A DNA stretch of 64,000 nucleotides. Origin: Rotaria sordida. Lineage: Eukaryota > Rotifera > Eurotatoria > Philodinida > Philodinidae. The position numbers and the translations under genes were made by a program. Positions 36,601 through 49,181 of this stretch are shown in pieces. The notes below the pieces were generated by a model. The model did not search any database and was not told where the DNA came from. It worked only from the letters and a program-made list of their open reading frames with translations. The stretch is from the NCBI GenBank assembly GCA_905250125.1, contig CAJNOL010000169.1:1-64000 (forward strand), given 5' to 3'. Position 1 is the first letter of the stretch. Every line of letters starts with the position of its first letter.

Positions 36601-39600
36601 ACCATTTGATGATCAAGGTTAATTCATTTATTTATTTTATTATTAAAAATTAAAAGAAAAATTTTTATTCTTTTGTTTTTAGATGTTCTTTCAACATTAA
36701 AACGAGTTGCAAATGTTCGATATGTTTTACCTGAAGGTTTAAGCCATGAAGCAAAAGATTTAATTAATAGAATTTTACAAAAAGATACTAAAAAACGTTT
36801 AACATTAATACAAATTCGTAATCATCCATTTTTATTAAAACGTCTAATGAATGATCGAATAAATTCATCAAGAAATAGTTGTACTGTATGTAAAAAACAA
36901 AAAAAAAGGATTTTTATAATTTTTTTTTCTATTGAAAATTAACTTTATTTAATAGTCATTAAGAAGTGATAGTGGATATTTTGATACATCAATATCAAGT
37001 CGACAGCAAACAAATGAATCAATGTAAAAAAGAAAAACATTTTACTTTTATTTTTAAAGATTTTTGATTAAATTTAGATTATCAAGAGGACCAACAACAT
37101 TAAATTCTTTACCACCATTAGTCATAAATAAAAATCAAAAGATGTAAGTTAATTGTTTTGTTTTGAAAATAATTAATCTAATTATTATCTATTATTATTT
37201 AGAAATGCTTCATCATCATCAGTATTAAGTTATAATAATTTAAGTAATATAAATCATATAAGTCAACGTAAATCTATTCATGAAAAATTAACTCCATTAA
37301 ATACACAACGTCTTGATCGTCGACATGTTATAACAAAAAGTGATATTGTAGGTTATAGATTTATTCGATTTATTAAATAGAATAAATATTTAGATGGATG
37401 TATTGGATGATGGAGAAGTTGTTATTCAACATCTTGTTGAAATTAAAACTGGTTCAAAACGAATAGTCGATGTCTTTCGAGTATCATCCGATGGACAAAA
37501 GGTTAAATTGTTTGTAGATTTTTTTTTTTCAATTTTTTTTATTTTGTTTTATTTTTTTATTTTCAAAAGATTATTTATTATCGACCAGATCGAAGACAAT
37601 ATAATTCATATATTGAAAGTGAAGGTCCACTTCCATTACCGATCAACTATGAACAATATACATTTGAAACATTACCTGAACAATTTCATAATAAATATCG
37701 TCGAGCATGGAAGTAAATTGATATTTAAGATAAAAACAAAATTTGAATATTTTATAATAGATTTGTGAATATAATTCGTTCACTTCGATGTAAGATAATT
37801 ATGTATACAAATGATGGTAAATGTCGTCTAATGGAAACATCAATTGAATTCGATGTAAGGGTTTTTTGTTATTTTTGATAAATAAAATATTGATCCAATG
37901 AAACAACAAAAGATTGAATAGATTTTTCTATGAAATGGAAAAATTATTTCAAAATAATGAATGAAGATTATTTTTAGTTTTTGTTTGACTAATATTGGCA
38001 CGAGACTTAGATGTACTCGATTAAAAGTTGAATAAATCAAGAATACAAGCAGCTAGCGATCTACAATTTTTGTCAATTGAAATAAAAGACATAGGAATGT
38101 TTTTTTTTCCACAGAGAATGAATAAGATAAAGTCAGTTTTGGGAGTAATGATTTTCGAAAAACATTGAAAAAATGTATGAAACTAGCCTGTCATTTTGAT
38201 GAAATTTTTCATCTTACATACTGAGGTTTGAGATCTATAGCTCTAGAAACAATTTGAATGGTTATCTTCTGGCATCCTAGTGCTGAGCAAATAAAATTAT
38301 GTATCTGTCCGATCGAATAATATGAAATTGTGTTAATTATTAAGCACATTTGTCTGTTACTAAAATTTCATTGAAATGACAGAGTTTTTTCATACGGTTT
38401 TTTTCAATATTTTACGGAAATCATTGGTTTCAAAATGATTTTATCCTATATATTATCCATGAAAAAAGACATCTCCATGTCTACTTTGTCAATGGTTGAA
38501 AATCACAGATCGATAGCTGCTTACATTCTCGACTTACTAAGTGTCACGTAGACATTAGCCACTATGTTTATATACGGTATTGGTACAGTCTTCCTAATCT
38601 ATTGTGTTTTTTGAGGGTATGAAAAATTCCGATTTCTGGATAATTCAAATTTCTGCATATCATTACTGTAATGAATGATACAAACTAAAGAATACTGCTG
38701 CAAGGCTCTAGATTGAATGTCAGTGATGTATAGTTAATAATTCATTTTTACACAATTCAATTGAGGAGATATAACTCCTAGTTTAGCGTTGAGTTCGGCT
38801 GGAAAACTCATTTTCTTATGAAACCTAGATAGAATGTGGGTGAAGACAAAAGTCTTACACCCACACCCTGGTAGAGCCCACATTTTATCGAACGGTCTAC
38901 CGACGGTTTTAATCCGGTTCAAGTCACATGGGATCACATAAACGATCAGAATAATCTTATTAATCATAAGAAAATTCTATGAATAAAACTTATAATGAAT
39001 ATTTTTTGCTTTTAGTTTACTCACATAAATGGAACGAAAATTTCTGTTTATCGAAAAAATCTGGAACATCTTGATTCTCCATTAGAGATTAAACTAATTG
39101 ATTCATCTGGTCGAATGACGTCAATATTTAATTATAATGATTGCGTTGAACAACTTAATGTACCACTTGATACAAAACAAATGTTACACAAAGCAATTAA
39201 AGTATGTCGACTTACGATGAAGACTTTCTCGGATGTTGCCTTTCGATTTCAACGATTATTTTTTAAAACATTCATATCTTGAAGAGCTTTTTTTGTGAAA
39301 GCTAACCACTAATTGAGTTTTCTCTATGCGCAAAGTTGCAGACTATAGCTCGAAAAATACGAGCTTTTCGAAAATCTGGAGTGTCTATTATATAGACGTA
39401 TTAAAAATTCGATAACTTAGTCAGAAAGTTCTCTCATTAGATGATTAAAGATATAATTTAATTTAATATGGTTTTCTTTTTAGTTTCGAGAATGTTGTTT
39501 AATAAAAAATCAATTACTTGAAGAACATCAAGCTCAATTTCCGGAAGGGAAAACGTTTCCAGCTATTTTTGGTGAAAAACCTCGGTTGTCTTCACATAAC

Positions 39601-39612
39601 ATATTGAAATAA
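33670..39612 (+). CDS. PLK4: Polo-like kinase 4 (SAK), centriole-duplication kinase
   Basis: Fifteen exons: 33670-33738, 33802-33897, 33955-34050, 35723-35831, 35894-36006, 36425-36617, 36683-36885, 36956-37023, 37078-37143, 37203-37347, 37394-37501, 37570-37712, 37761-37854, 39016-39201, 39484-39612; 605 aa. N-terminal Ser/Thr kinase (about 28-280): [11 protein letters not shown] loop, VAIK Lys54, HRDLKLHN Asp147, DFG 165-167, [10 protein letters not shown]. Just after it lies DSGYFDT (298-304), at the place of the PLK4 beta-TrCP/Slimb degron. Residues about 386-600 form the tandem cryptic polo boxes ([58 protein letters not shown]). The protein stops right after FGEKPR, where family members continue into a third polo box, PB3. 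Two introns carry inverted repeats. Confidence 0.92.
34246..35377. mobile_element. TA-flanked foldback element in PLK4 intron 3
   Basis: The left end is CAGTGAGACTTCAATATG (34246) and the right end, inverted, is CTGTGAGACTTCAATATG (to 35377). Each is flanked by TA (34244-34245 and 35378-35379). The 1132-bp interior is also palindromic (arms near 34780-34990 and 35040-35220) and shares wording (GAAAGATTCATCGAAAATGA-like) with the other intron repeats. There is no transposase ORF. It fits a non-autonomous Tc1/mariner/pogo-class element. Confidence 0.75.
38090..38480. repeat. Inverted repeat in PLK4 intron 13
   Basis: About 38095-38215 (AATGATTTTCGAAAAACATTGAA.., CTGTCATTTTGATGAAAT) pairs with about 38350-38475 (ATTTCATTGAAATGACAG.., TTCAATATTTTACGGAAATCATT). 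The remainder of the 1.16-kb intron shows nothing recognisable. Confidence 0.8.
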
Positions 39613-42600
39613 TTATTTTATCTTAAATTGATTCTAGAATATTATTTTTCTACATAGATATTTTTCTTTTTGTTTAACAAATATTTCTTTGTAGAAAAAA
39701 AAGAGAGAGAAACTCTTATCCTGTTTCTCATTGTCTGCTTAAATGATTGCTCTATTTTCTTTGTGTTAGAATTGTATATTTTGTTTTCGAATTAATAAAT
39801 GAACAAAAAAAAAAAAACTACCAGAGGAAGATGACAAATTAAGAAATGAATTGTTCTTTGCTATTTTATTATTTTTTTCTCGGCAGGAAAGAAACAATAA
39901 CATTTTGTTGAACACGTCATTTGTTTTAGGTTTTTCATTAGTTGATGGAATGTCATTTTCTGACAAATATATCAATGAAATGGAGAAAATCTTTTCTAAT
40001 TTATATGTAAAAAAATGTTAGTTCAATTTTCAGTTACTTATATATCGTTGAAGTAAATCAAAAGTTGTCAATTAGAATCAGATTTTGATGCCCTTCGTAA
40101 ACGTATGTTTAGAATTTCTCCTAACTGACCTCCCACGATTTTATCTTTCCATTGGATCAAATTTTTCTACTGATTTTCTTTCATGACAAAATTTTGACCT
40201 GTCAACTACATGTTCATGGATCTGCTTACATTCGTGATTTTTGTGTTTTCATCTGTTTCAATTATTCCTAACGTGAATGTCTTTCGAATTTGGTACATTG
40301 TCATGATTCTCTTTGAAATTCTTTTCTTTTGAGATCTTAATTGTCAATAAGAATAACTCATATCCACTAGAAGATAGTATCACTTGTATTGTAACACAAC
40401 ACAAGAGAACTATATATGACTCTTTTATAATACACATTCTTTATACATACTTTGGAAAAATCAAAACTTCTATCTCGTCTTGTTTGCTTGGAAATTTTGT
40501 TTTTGGACTTCTGTCGTACACTGTTGGCAAACGTAAGCTTAATATGTGCTATTGTTAAATCCGTATAGAAATAACCTTGAGTATCAGTATCTTCAAGTAA
40601 CTTCTTCTATCTGATTTCGAAAACCTCGATACTTCCGTGTTTGACTGTAATTAAAATAACTGTACGTCACGCGAGAATTCGATAAATCCAAAAAAGTACG
40701 AACTAAACGTAAGCATCTCAAACCAATTCGTCTATTGTAGCATGCTAGTTAAACTACTTAGGATTGAACAAAAATAGAATTTCTGTCTTTGGAAGACTAT
40801 TTTTACATAGTACAGTGTGTCGGTCGAGCTAATTCCAACATGTTTTCTTCTCTCAATTGTTTTTTTTTGTACGATGTTCAATTCCTTTTTCGTTCTTATG
40901 TCGCTCTTTCGTGTGTTTTTCATTCTATTAAGTATCGTTTTCTCTATACGTATATTCTATTTCTGTGTGGATGAGTATACTGTGCATGGCATCGTTATAT
41001 TTCAAAGAAGAAATACATAGACTATGTAATAATATTTATCCTTTCAATCTGATCATATATTATCATATTCACGTAACAACGAACTCGAAGATATTATCAA
41101 TCGATCAATCATCAAGTTGTTTATTCATGAAACCCTACACTGAGCGGTTTTTTTCTAAAAAAAAAAACTTTTGATAAAAGAATCAAACACCATATCAATC
41201 GGCTTACTATCAGTCAAATTATCACAAGAAAAATCAATATATCTAATTTGGAATCATTTTCATTCATTCTACAGATCAAAGATCAGCCTTAAGTGTAAAA
41301 GTTAGAGTTAAAGCTCGATATCGAAAATACTACACTTTTTCTTTTCTCTTGACAGTAGATCCTCTGGATTCTAGCTTCAAAAATATTTTCTTGTGAAAAT
41401 TTGACTGATAGTGAGCGAGAGTGAGCAGATCGAAATGGTATTTTATCCTTTTATAGAAGGTTTTTCAAAAAAACACTGCTCAGCGTGGAATTGCACGAAT
41501 GAAGAATTTGAAGATCGAATTGATTAATAATATCTTCGAGTTGAATGACATTTGAAATGGGTTGGAAAATGTTTCATTAATACTCAGAAAAGTTAGATCT
41601 ATGGATAAAGGTTGATAATGCAAGATAACGTTTGAACAAAAATGAGTTGATTTTAAAATTTATTTTATTTAAAATATCATCATCTATTCATTCAAATAAA
41701 TTGAATGAACTTTCCTCAATTATATTTAATGAAATTTAAACTATACAACTTATATCATCAAATATTCAAAGATATTTTTATTTTATATAGAATTACTTTT
41801 GACAAAATCTCTTATTGATATATGATTTTCTAAGAATTGCCTTTTCTTTTCTAATTTCCGATTTGATTCAACATAATGTTTTAGAATTTAACAAAAGACC
41901 TTCAATTATTTACCCTTAGGCAATGTTTAGTCATATTCTCTAATGTTCTGTTAGAAATTTTTACGAATAGATATCATGCAAGCATATTAAGACTTATTGT
42001 TACGAAAACTGTATTTGATTTCTAGTTGAAATGTATCATGAATGAAAAAAAATATTGATACTGTTGACAACGCTTCCGTAATTCAAAATTAATATATTAA
42101 TCATTGTGATAATGATTTATTTATAGTGAAAAGCACAATCAATTGATTAAGAATTCAATTTTTATATCTATTGATACCTGTTGTAACAATAAAACTGTTT
42201 TTCTCAAACATCAAATACTTGATTTTTGCATTATCGAGTAGGTAGCATGATCATTCACAACTACTATTTCTTCTTCAAAACTGCGAGATATATAAACAGA
42301 AAAATGTCCTTTGTATTGTTCTTATTTGATAGATTCATGAATTTATTGCAAAATTTCATGTACTCAGAAACATATAAATAATGTGAAACGTCGTGTAATC
42401 AAAATTAGAAAAATAAAAAGACAAAAGAAATTAATAATTCAATGAGAATTTTATTTAAGTTTCATTGTTAAATCAGCATACAAAGTCATAAAACTGATAG
42501 TATTAATTTTACTGGGAAAAATTTTCAAAACATGAAAGTAGAAAGCTATTTAAAACATTTGATGATGAATAAGAAAAGAAGAAAAAGAAATATTTTATAA

Positions 42601-42750
42601 TCTTGTTTTATTCAATGAATAAAAAAAGATTATTAGTGCATTAATATATTAAAAAAATTGATTTGTTATATGATCAAAATTAAATGTTGTTTAGTTTTAT
42701 TTAAATAATGATAAAATTATTCAACGACGGACAACATATTTTCTTTTATT
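39613..42750. other. Intergenic, PLK4 to secreted peptide gene
   Basis: An AATAAA for PLK4 occurs at 39794-39799. Otherwise no gene is seen; the ORFs here are Phe/Ile/Lys-rich and motif-free. I specifically looked for a missing PLK4 PB3 exon and found none. A small inverted repeat is at 41138-41487. Confidence 0.5.
41138..41487. mobile_element. Short inverted-repeat element (MITE-like)
   Basis: The left end CACTGAGCGGTTTTTTT and the right end inverted (CACGCTGAGCAGTGTTTTTTT) are similar. Inside, CTATCAGTCAAATTATCACAAG near 41208 pairs with CTTGTGAAAATTTGACTGATAG near 41391. About 350 bp; no ORF. Left TA flank only, so the boundaries are approximate. Confidence 0.6.
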
Positions 42751-43068
42751 TCAATCACTTCTTTTTAAACGAATGAGTCCTGGACGACGATATGCTGCTA
42801 CTCGAGTATTAATTATATGATCAATCGGTGAATAATCCTTCATATCACTTTCATCATTTGGAACTGCTATTGATGCGAGTAATGTTTGGAGTCGTTGAAT
42901 GCTATATGGATGCTTATGTTCAATACTTTCGTCAAGATGATCCATTTGTATTTGATCATCATCATCTGATGGATAAGCTTCCATATTACTGATGTTGATT
43001 GACAATACAACAGTAAAGAGTAAGACAAAAAGATTTCTTGAAGACATTATTGTGTTATAATATTTCAA
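42751..43068 (-). CDS. Small secreted protein, possible peptide precursor
   Basis: A single-exon 105-aa ORF. A hydrophobic stretch (RNLFVLLFTVVLSINIS) after a short basic start looks like a signal peptide, with cleavage probably before the acidic segment YPSDDDDQ. The mature part has no cysteines and is acidic in the middle (DHLDESIEHKH). It ends with a basic segment (INTRVAAYRRPGLIRLKRSD) containing RR and KR pairs, the type of site used by prohormone convertases. Translation may start at either the first or second Met (MKYYNTI or MSSRNLF). I do not recognise the family. A neuropeptide-like or other secreted peptide precursor is possible; function is not assigned. Coding status rests on composition, the signal peptide and codon use resembling nearby genes. 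Confidence 0.6.
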   Translation of the reverse strand: MKYYNTIMSSRNLFVLLFTVVLSINISNMEAYPSDDDDQIQMDHLDESIEHKHPYSIQRLQTLLASIAVPNDESDMKDYSPIDHIINTRVAAYRRPGLIRLKRSD

Positions 43069-45686
43069 TAGCTGAAAAATACGATGTATTTTCTAGCAAA
43101 AAAAAGAAAGAAAAGAAATTCAAAAACACTATCACAATTTATATTATAGTTCTCTAAAAATTCATTTCCTGTAAAATACACATGAATCATGATTTGTATC
43201 TCAATTATAATATGTTGTTTGATGAATATAACGGAAGAGAGAAAAAACCATTTTTGAAATAGAAAATTCTCTTCTTATAAATAGTATATTAATGTAATTT
43301 TTGATAAAAACAAAAGATAGAATTGTCATACACTATTGATCTTTGATGTAGTAACACCAAATATTTCAAACATCAAATAGTTAGATAAATGTCCTACCTT
43401 TGTCTTAGAATGCATGTCTGACATGCACTTATTTTTATTTTATTTTTTGTTACTCCTCCACCTTTTATTTTCCTGATGCTTTGTGCTCAGTTTTCTATTT
43501 GAATTCTTTTTTTTTGAACTCTTTGTTCTACTTTATGGTGATTAGACTAATACATTAATTAGCTCTACGTATTTACTTTATTGTAATATATAGCTCAACA
43601 AAGATATTGTCTCAATTGATAGCGAATTGGCTTTTCAGAACGAGCGAAATTAAGTGCATTTAGGAAGTCCAAATAATTCCGGAAATTTCATCTTCCTTTC
43701 TAATAGCTTTCAACATTAAAAACAATCAGCTATTCTATTAGACATGGTCTGCGAAGACATTTTAGTGTAATCAATGAAAAGTAATTAATACAAAATAGGA
43801 CAACAGTCTATGGAGAATAACTGTATGGCATTGCCGATGAAAATCTGTTCGGGTACATTCACATTGATGCACAAATTAATCTTTATTTCTAAAGATAAAC
43901 TATAGAGAAAAGCATGATTAAAGAACATACGGTGAACTACATCGATGAATTAAATCAAAACAACTACAATTCCTTTTTTTTGTCCATTGAAAATAAAGTA
44001 CATTTATATTTTGGAACTTTCATATTGATTTATCTATCATCTTCTTATATGGAAAAATGAGTGATCGGAGAATACTTACACAAGATGATCTTAGTGGAAA
44101 ATGCCGAAAAGGAAAACGTCGAAAGAGGAAAACGTAGAAAAAAATTAAGAGAGGAAAATGTCGAAGAGGAAAATGTCGATGAGGAAAATGTCGATGAGGA
44201 AAATATCGAACGAGAAAAATGTCAAAAACTTAAACGACTAAAATGGACGAAATTGAAATGATTGCTCTATTCTTGTGATAGATGATAAACCACAATTTTT
44301 TTCACTACACACTCAATATATTTTAGAGGCTATTGTTTTGTTGCATCTGAATAAGTAATTACCATATATTATTAATGGTTTATCTTTGCTTGATGTAGCC
44401 AATATTATCTCAAATTGCTGCATTTTTAATGAACTCTTTTCAGAGGCTGTGTTTGAGATAATTTTGATGATATATCTATTTATTGTTAAACATTTTCTTT
44501 ATTCGAAGGAAAATAAAATGCGCTGGTCGACGAGTGACCAATACAAACAAAAAGAATTGAATTTTGTACTGACACATTTTAAATAATTCGGCATTTTCAT
44601 TTCTCATGTGTTTGCTCCTTCTTATTTCGACATTTGTATTTTCGAGGTTTTCTCTTTCAACATTTTCCTTTTCGATATTTTCCTCTTTGAATTTTTCGTT
44701 TCGACGTTTTCCTTTTTAACATTTTCCACTATCCTTCACAAGATATTCGTTCACTTTTGGCTCACTAGAAAGTATTTTCGGCGAATTATGACGAGAATTC
44801 TGTGCTCTTTTTCAATATAGACTTAGAAATTTTGTTGAAGAGTTCTGAGGAACTTTGTGAAAAATCTGAAAAATTGTTTTTAATGGTGATTCAACAGATT
44901 TTTGTATATCCTGTAAGTCCCTTTTCGAACATGATAAAAATTGTTGGACTCGATTGTTTTGTAGAACGAACAATTCTCTACAAAATGTGATATTGAACTA
45001 AGCTGTTGCTTTTATCCAAGTGAGACTACAAGGATTTTTCAAAAGCTTCATTAAATGTAAAACGGTTGTCAATTTTTCAAAAAATGAATATTTAGAAAAA
45101 CGGAAATTGAAGTGCTTTATCGAAAAACAAAAAATTTCTATATAGTGTATTTTGTTAGTTAGTTTCTGATCTACAAGGTGATGTATTTAACAAAGATTCT
45201 AACTTTTAAATTCAAATCGTAATAGTGAAAATTCAAAAATTTTCTGTCCAAACAAATTTTTGGAATTTTTCATAGATTATTTCACTATTCTCAGACAACA
45301 TTTCTAATCCTATATTCGAAATGAATACAAAATTCTGGTCTAGACTCACCGGAAATACTTCCTAGCGAGTCAAAAATGAAGAAAAATTTTGTCTAAGAAC
45401 TTTCCGATCATTCGTTATTAGGTTAGAAATATTAGTCGATACATAGTGTTCAAAGCACGTCTGATGTTCTATACAATAAATTTAAAGTAAGTTTAATTAT
45501 TATTGATTAAAATATAAAAATATATATATATACGTATATATGATATTGTTTAAACTGTTACAGACAAAAATAAATCTCAACGATAGTAATTTAACATATA
45601 TCGTTTATATAGTGAATAGATAATTTTTTGGTACACATATAAAAATAAATCTGACAACACTTAATTAATTCGAAACAGTTAAATCA
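43069..45686. other. Intergenic with a repeat-rich foldback
   Basis: No gene recognised. An inverted repeat lies at about 44050-44790. An AT microsatellite, (TA)n, is at about 45519-45540. ORFs at 44061-44261 and 44608-44820 are the two arms of that repeat, not genes. Confidence 0.5.
44050..44790. repeat. Foldback repeat with arms made of a short tandem motif
   Basis: The left arm (about 44055-44225) is a run of diverged 15-18-bp units of the form GAGGAAAATGTCGAT. The right arm (about 44590-44775) carries the same units on the opposite strand (ATTTTCCTCTTTGAA, ACGTTTTCCTTTTTA). The outer ends also pair: ACTTACACAAGATGATCTTAGTGG against CCACTATCCTTCACAAGATATTCG. The 360-bp spacer has no coding signal. 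Confidence 0.75.
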
Positions 45687-47178
45687 CTATTCATTTAAAT
45701 TTGAATCATCAATATCTAAAACTTGTTCTCCGTTGGATTCCCATGGTTTTATTGTTCCTATAGGCCATCGAAGTAATAATAAATCAGTTGATGAAGCAAA
45801 TTCTTCTGGTGCATTATCATCTGGTATTGGTGTTAATATAAAATAATCAAATGAATTTGAATCCGTAAATAATGTAGTTGTTAATCGTGCTGCTGCTTGA
45901 CATTTTTCTGGTGTTATATTTGGATTATTACATGTAAATTCTTCTAATGACGGATAAAGTTTTGAAGAATCTGAATTCATAGCTTCTTCAACAACATTTG
46001 AAATCTGTTTTTCTTCTTCACGTTCAAGTACCACTGCTATTAAACCACGAATAATTTCACTTTCAGGTGACAAATTTTTCATTAATTGTGGAACCGCAGA
46101 CATTTTTTTTATTTTTGATTCTTTAGTTTTTTCGTAAACTTCAAGAATTTTTGACAAAGCAATTCCATATATTCCACCAATAAATTTTCCACCAACACTA
46201 CCAAGAAATCCGCCAGCAAAAGTACCAAGTATTGGAACTGGAATAAGTATTGTACCAACAATAGTGCCCGCTGTACCACCAACAACCTATTAAATTAATA
46301 TAAATAAACTTATGTTTGCTTTGTTTTTGTAAATATAAATAAACTTACCGTTGTTGATGCTGATGTAATTCGTCGAACAACATATTTCTTAAGTGCAACA
46401 TCACTTAAAGTTCCTTTTTTTCTTTCATTTTTTTTCTTTTTTATATCAATAAATGCTGATATACTTTCTACAGCTGTTAATATAACACCTGATCCAACAG
46501 CACTTAAAAATTGTCCAAATGTTCGTACACCAACCATAGCAACATCTTTAACAAGTAAAGCTGTTGGATCAATAATTAATAATGTTGTAGATTTTTCTTT
46601 CATTAATCCACGAAGTTTATATACTTGTTCAGAATAATGTTCGCCTGTTCGACACCATCGAGCCCAATGTTCACAATTATTTCCTAATAATGAATATCCA
46701 CGTTTACCAAGTTGTGAAAAAGCTCGTTTTAATGTTTCTTCATTTGAAAAACATGGAATATTATCATAATGATGTAAATAAACATCTTCACTTGTACTTT
46801 TTATATTAACTGGCCATTCACTTTCAATTATTGCAGCTATATAAACTGAACCTTTCATTAAAGCAGTTCGTGCATTTTCGAATGTATTAAAATAATGTAT
46901 AACACGAAGATAATTTGTACGTGCTTCACAGACAATACCATGATGAGCATAATAGAAATCCGTTTTATAAAAACTAACATGATCACCGGGTTGAAGTTTA
47001 TTTAAATCTGTGATTTTCTCATTACGAGTTTTTTGAAATGATCGCTCTTGACGAATGAAACTTTTAGCTGCTTCTAAATATATATTTAAAAAAAAAAGAA
47101 ATTGATCAATGATAGTACATACAACTGACCTGTTAATTGTTCCTTGAATTGAGATAGTAAATTATGTTTAGTGGTCAT
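45687..47178 (-). CDS. LRAT-domain protein with glycine-rich hydrophobic tail
   Basis: Three minus-strand exons (47178-47130, 47073-46349, 46286-45687) give 457 aa. The N-terminal half is an LRAT/NlpC-P60 fold: LQPGDHVSFYKTDFYYAHHGIV supplies the conserved His (60/61), and LLGNNCEHWARWCRTG the catalytic Cys (150). LRAT-family enzymes are lipid acyltransferases or phospholipases using a Cys-His pair; the substrate here is unknown. Residues about 259-300 form a glycine-spaced hydrophobic stretch (GTAGTIVGTILIPVPILG, GGFLGSVGGKFIGGIYG) that looks like a glycine zipper or membrane insertion segment. A charged tail and a 100-residue C-terminal region of unknown type follow. The start at 47178 lies 13 nt after a strong TTTTCCAG acceptor (ending 47192). 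Its closest class is uncharacterised LRAT-domain proteins, not classical PLAAT (much shorter). Confidence 0.85.
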
Positions 47179-49181
47179 AATCTGTTTCTTCCTGGAAAAA
47201 AAAACATTTTATAATGATTTTGTACTAGACTTTATTCTTTTTACGTTAAAGGACAAAAAAAATTGTACACACTCAAGTATGTACTTTGCAAGTTTGACAT
47301 AACCTATGTTTTATAGGAAGAAAGACTCATGTGGTTGGCTGCACTAAGAGCATCCATATTTATATCGTTCTTTTTCGTGCATATTTTCTGCATGCTAACG
47401 TCATCAACACATGGTGTGATGTCTCTTTTATACACTATAGCGCCGTTACATCAAATGTGATGATTAATCATATTGCGATTGAATCTCAGAAATAATTTGA
47501 AATTGTATATCATAAAACTGTACTTCGTATAAGAGCTTATGATCCAATTAGTTATTCAAAGATCATATTTATATAGGTGACAAGTAACAAAAAAAAAATA
47601 GTGGCAATAAAAATCTCCTTATTTTTTCATTAGTAGTCATTTACTTTATATAATAATGCATACTTTACTGGTTTACTAAAGTTTGCCAAATTTTTATATT
47701 AATTTCTATGATCGCTTGCAATCATTGCTATTTATTGTTATAGTATGGCATAACGGCAATAAAATAGTTGCTTTTGAGAATCTCCATCAATCTGCTTGGA
47801 GTTACTAATATAGAATGAAAATTAAACCATAATAATGAATTTGTTTGATCAATGCTAAAAAAAAAAAGACAAGGTAAATAATTAGACTTATTCAAAATAA
47901 ATGAAGTTTAGAGAATTATGAGTGAAAATTTTGACTCCTATAAATAGAAACGAAAATATTGCTATGGGAATTTTGATTTTAAACTTCTTTTACAACAAGA
48001 TCTGTAATAAATTAATTAATAAAGGCTGATGGAAAAGCTTCGATTCCTCTCAGTAAATCGATGATATTTATGACAAATCTTTATATGATTAATTGGTCGA
48101 AATATGTAATTTTGTAGAAAAAGATCCGAACTATCATTTAAAAAAAAGATACTTCGAGATGCGTAAATATAGTACAATATTATAGTCATTTTACTCATCT
48201 TGAATGAATATTTTTATCTCATATTTTTTCAGAACAATAAAATACTTTCTTTTTATAATAGTTGTATGTCTTTTACTCACCGAAAATTTTTTTGTATCAG
48301 ACTTATCATTTTAATGGAATAATATTCATCATATTGACAGTCTTATTTTATGAAGTTTACTGTTTTCAATTTATTCGCTAATATGCCAGTTGCTTGGATC
48401 TATCTTTCTGACAACTATTATAGTATTTCAAAGGGAAATAGATGGCATTTAGTCAATAGGAAACTTGTGAAGTATCATTCGACAAGATTTAAGTAAATAC
48501 AAAGATGTCAAACAAAAAATTATTGATATATAGAAAAATTTAAACGTAGAAAACTACAAGAAAATAATTAACAGTATTTTAAAAAGTCAACACATCACAA
48601 AATGTCAATCTGATAAATTTATAAATCATTTAGATATTTTATTGGAGAAAAAAATCTTTTTAATTTTTTTCAAAAAGTATAAGATGACAATATTCATCGT
48701 CGACTAGTAAAATGACCATAAAGAATTTAAACCTACTTAAATACACTTTAATAATAAATTATTTATTTCAAGCATGTATAGTTTTTTTTTTGTTATTACT
48801 CTTTTATAATCATTTTTATCATCTGTTCTCGACTACATTAAATACATATATATATATCTTTACATGTTTAATTCGAAATGAAATTTGTGATTTTCATATT
48901 TATTATAGATTTCTTTGAAAAATTATTTACTAGTATAAGTTATATCTATTATTTTACCTTAGCTAGGCATGCAATATGCAAGTATTTTTTTTTGTTTGAT
49001 TATGAGTTACAAAAAAACGGTCAGTATCAATTTTATATATACTGATGCAATATTTCTCATACATTTGGTTTTTTGAAATTATTTTAATATCAAATCTGAA
49101 AAATAAAATACATTGACAACATTTATGAATTTTTAAATATAAACATATGAATATATTATAAAATAAAAAGAATTTATTCTC
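47179..49181. other. Intergenic, LRAT gene to FAIM
   Basis: Very AT-rich. I see no gene, RNA or clear repeat on either strand. Short ORFs at about 48.0 and 48.7 kb are low-complexity and have no motif. Confidence 0.5.
49173..49178 (-). terminator. Polyadenylation signal AATAAA (FAIM)
   Basis: Minus-strand AATAAA only 4 bp past the FAIM stop codon, implying a very short 3' UTR. Confidence 0.5.
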
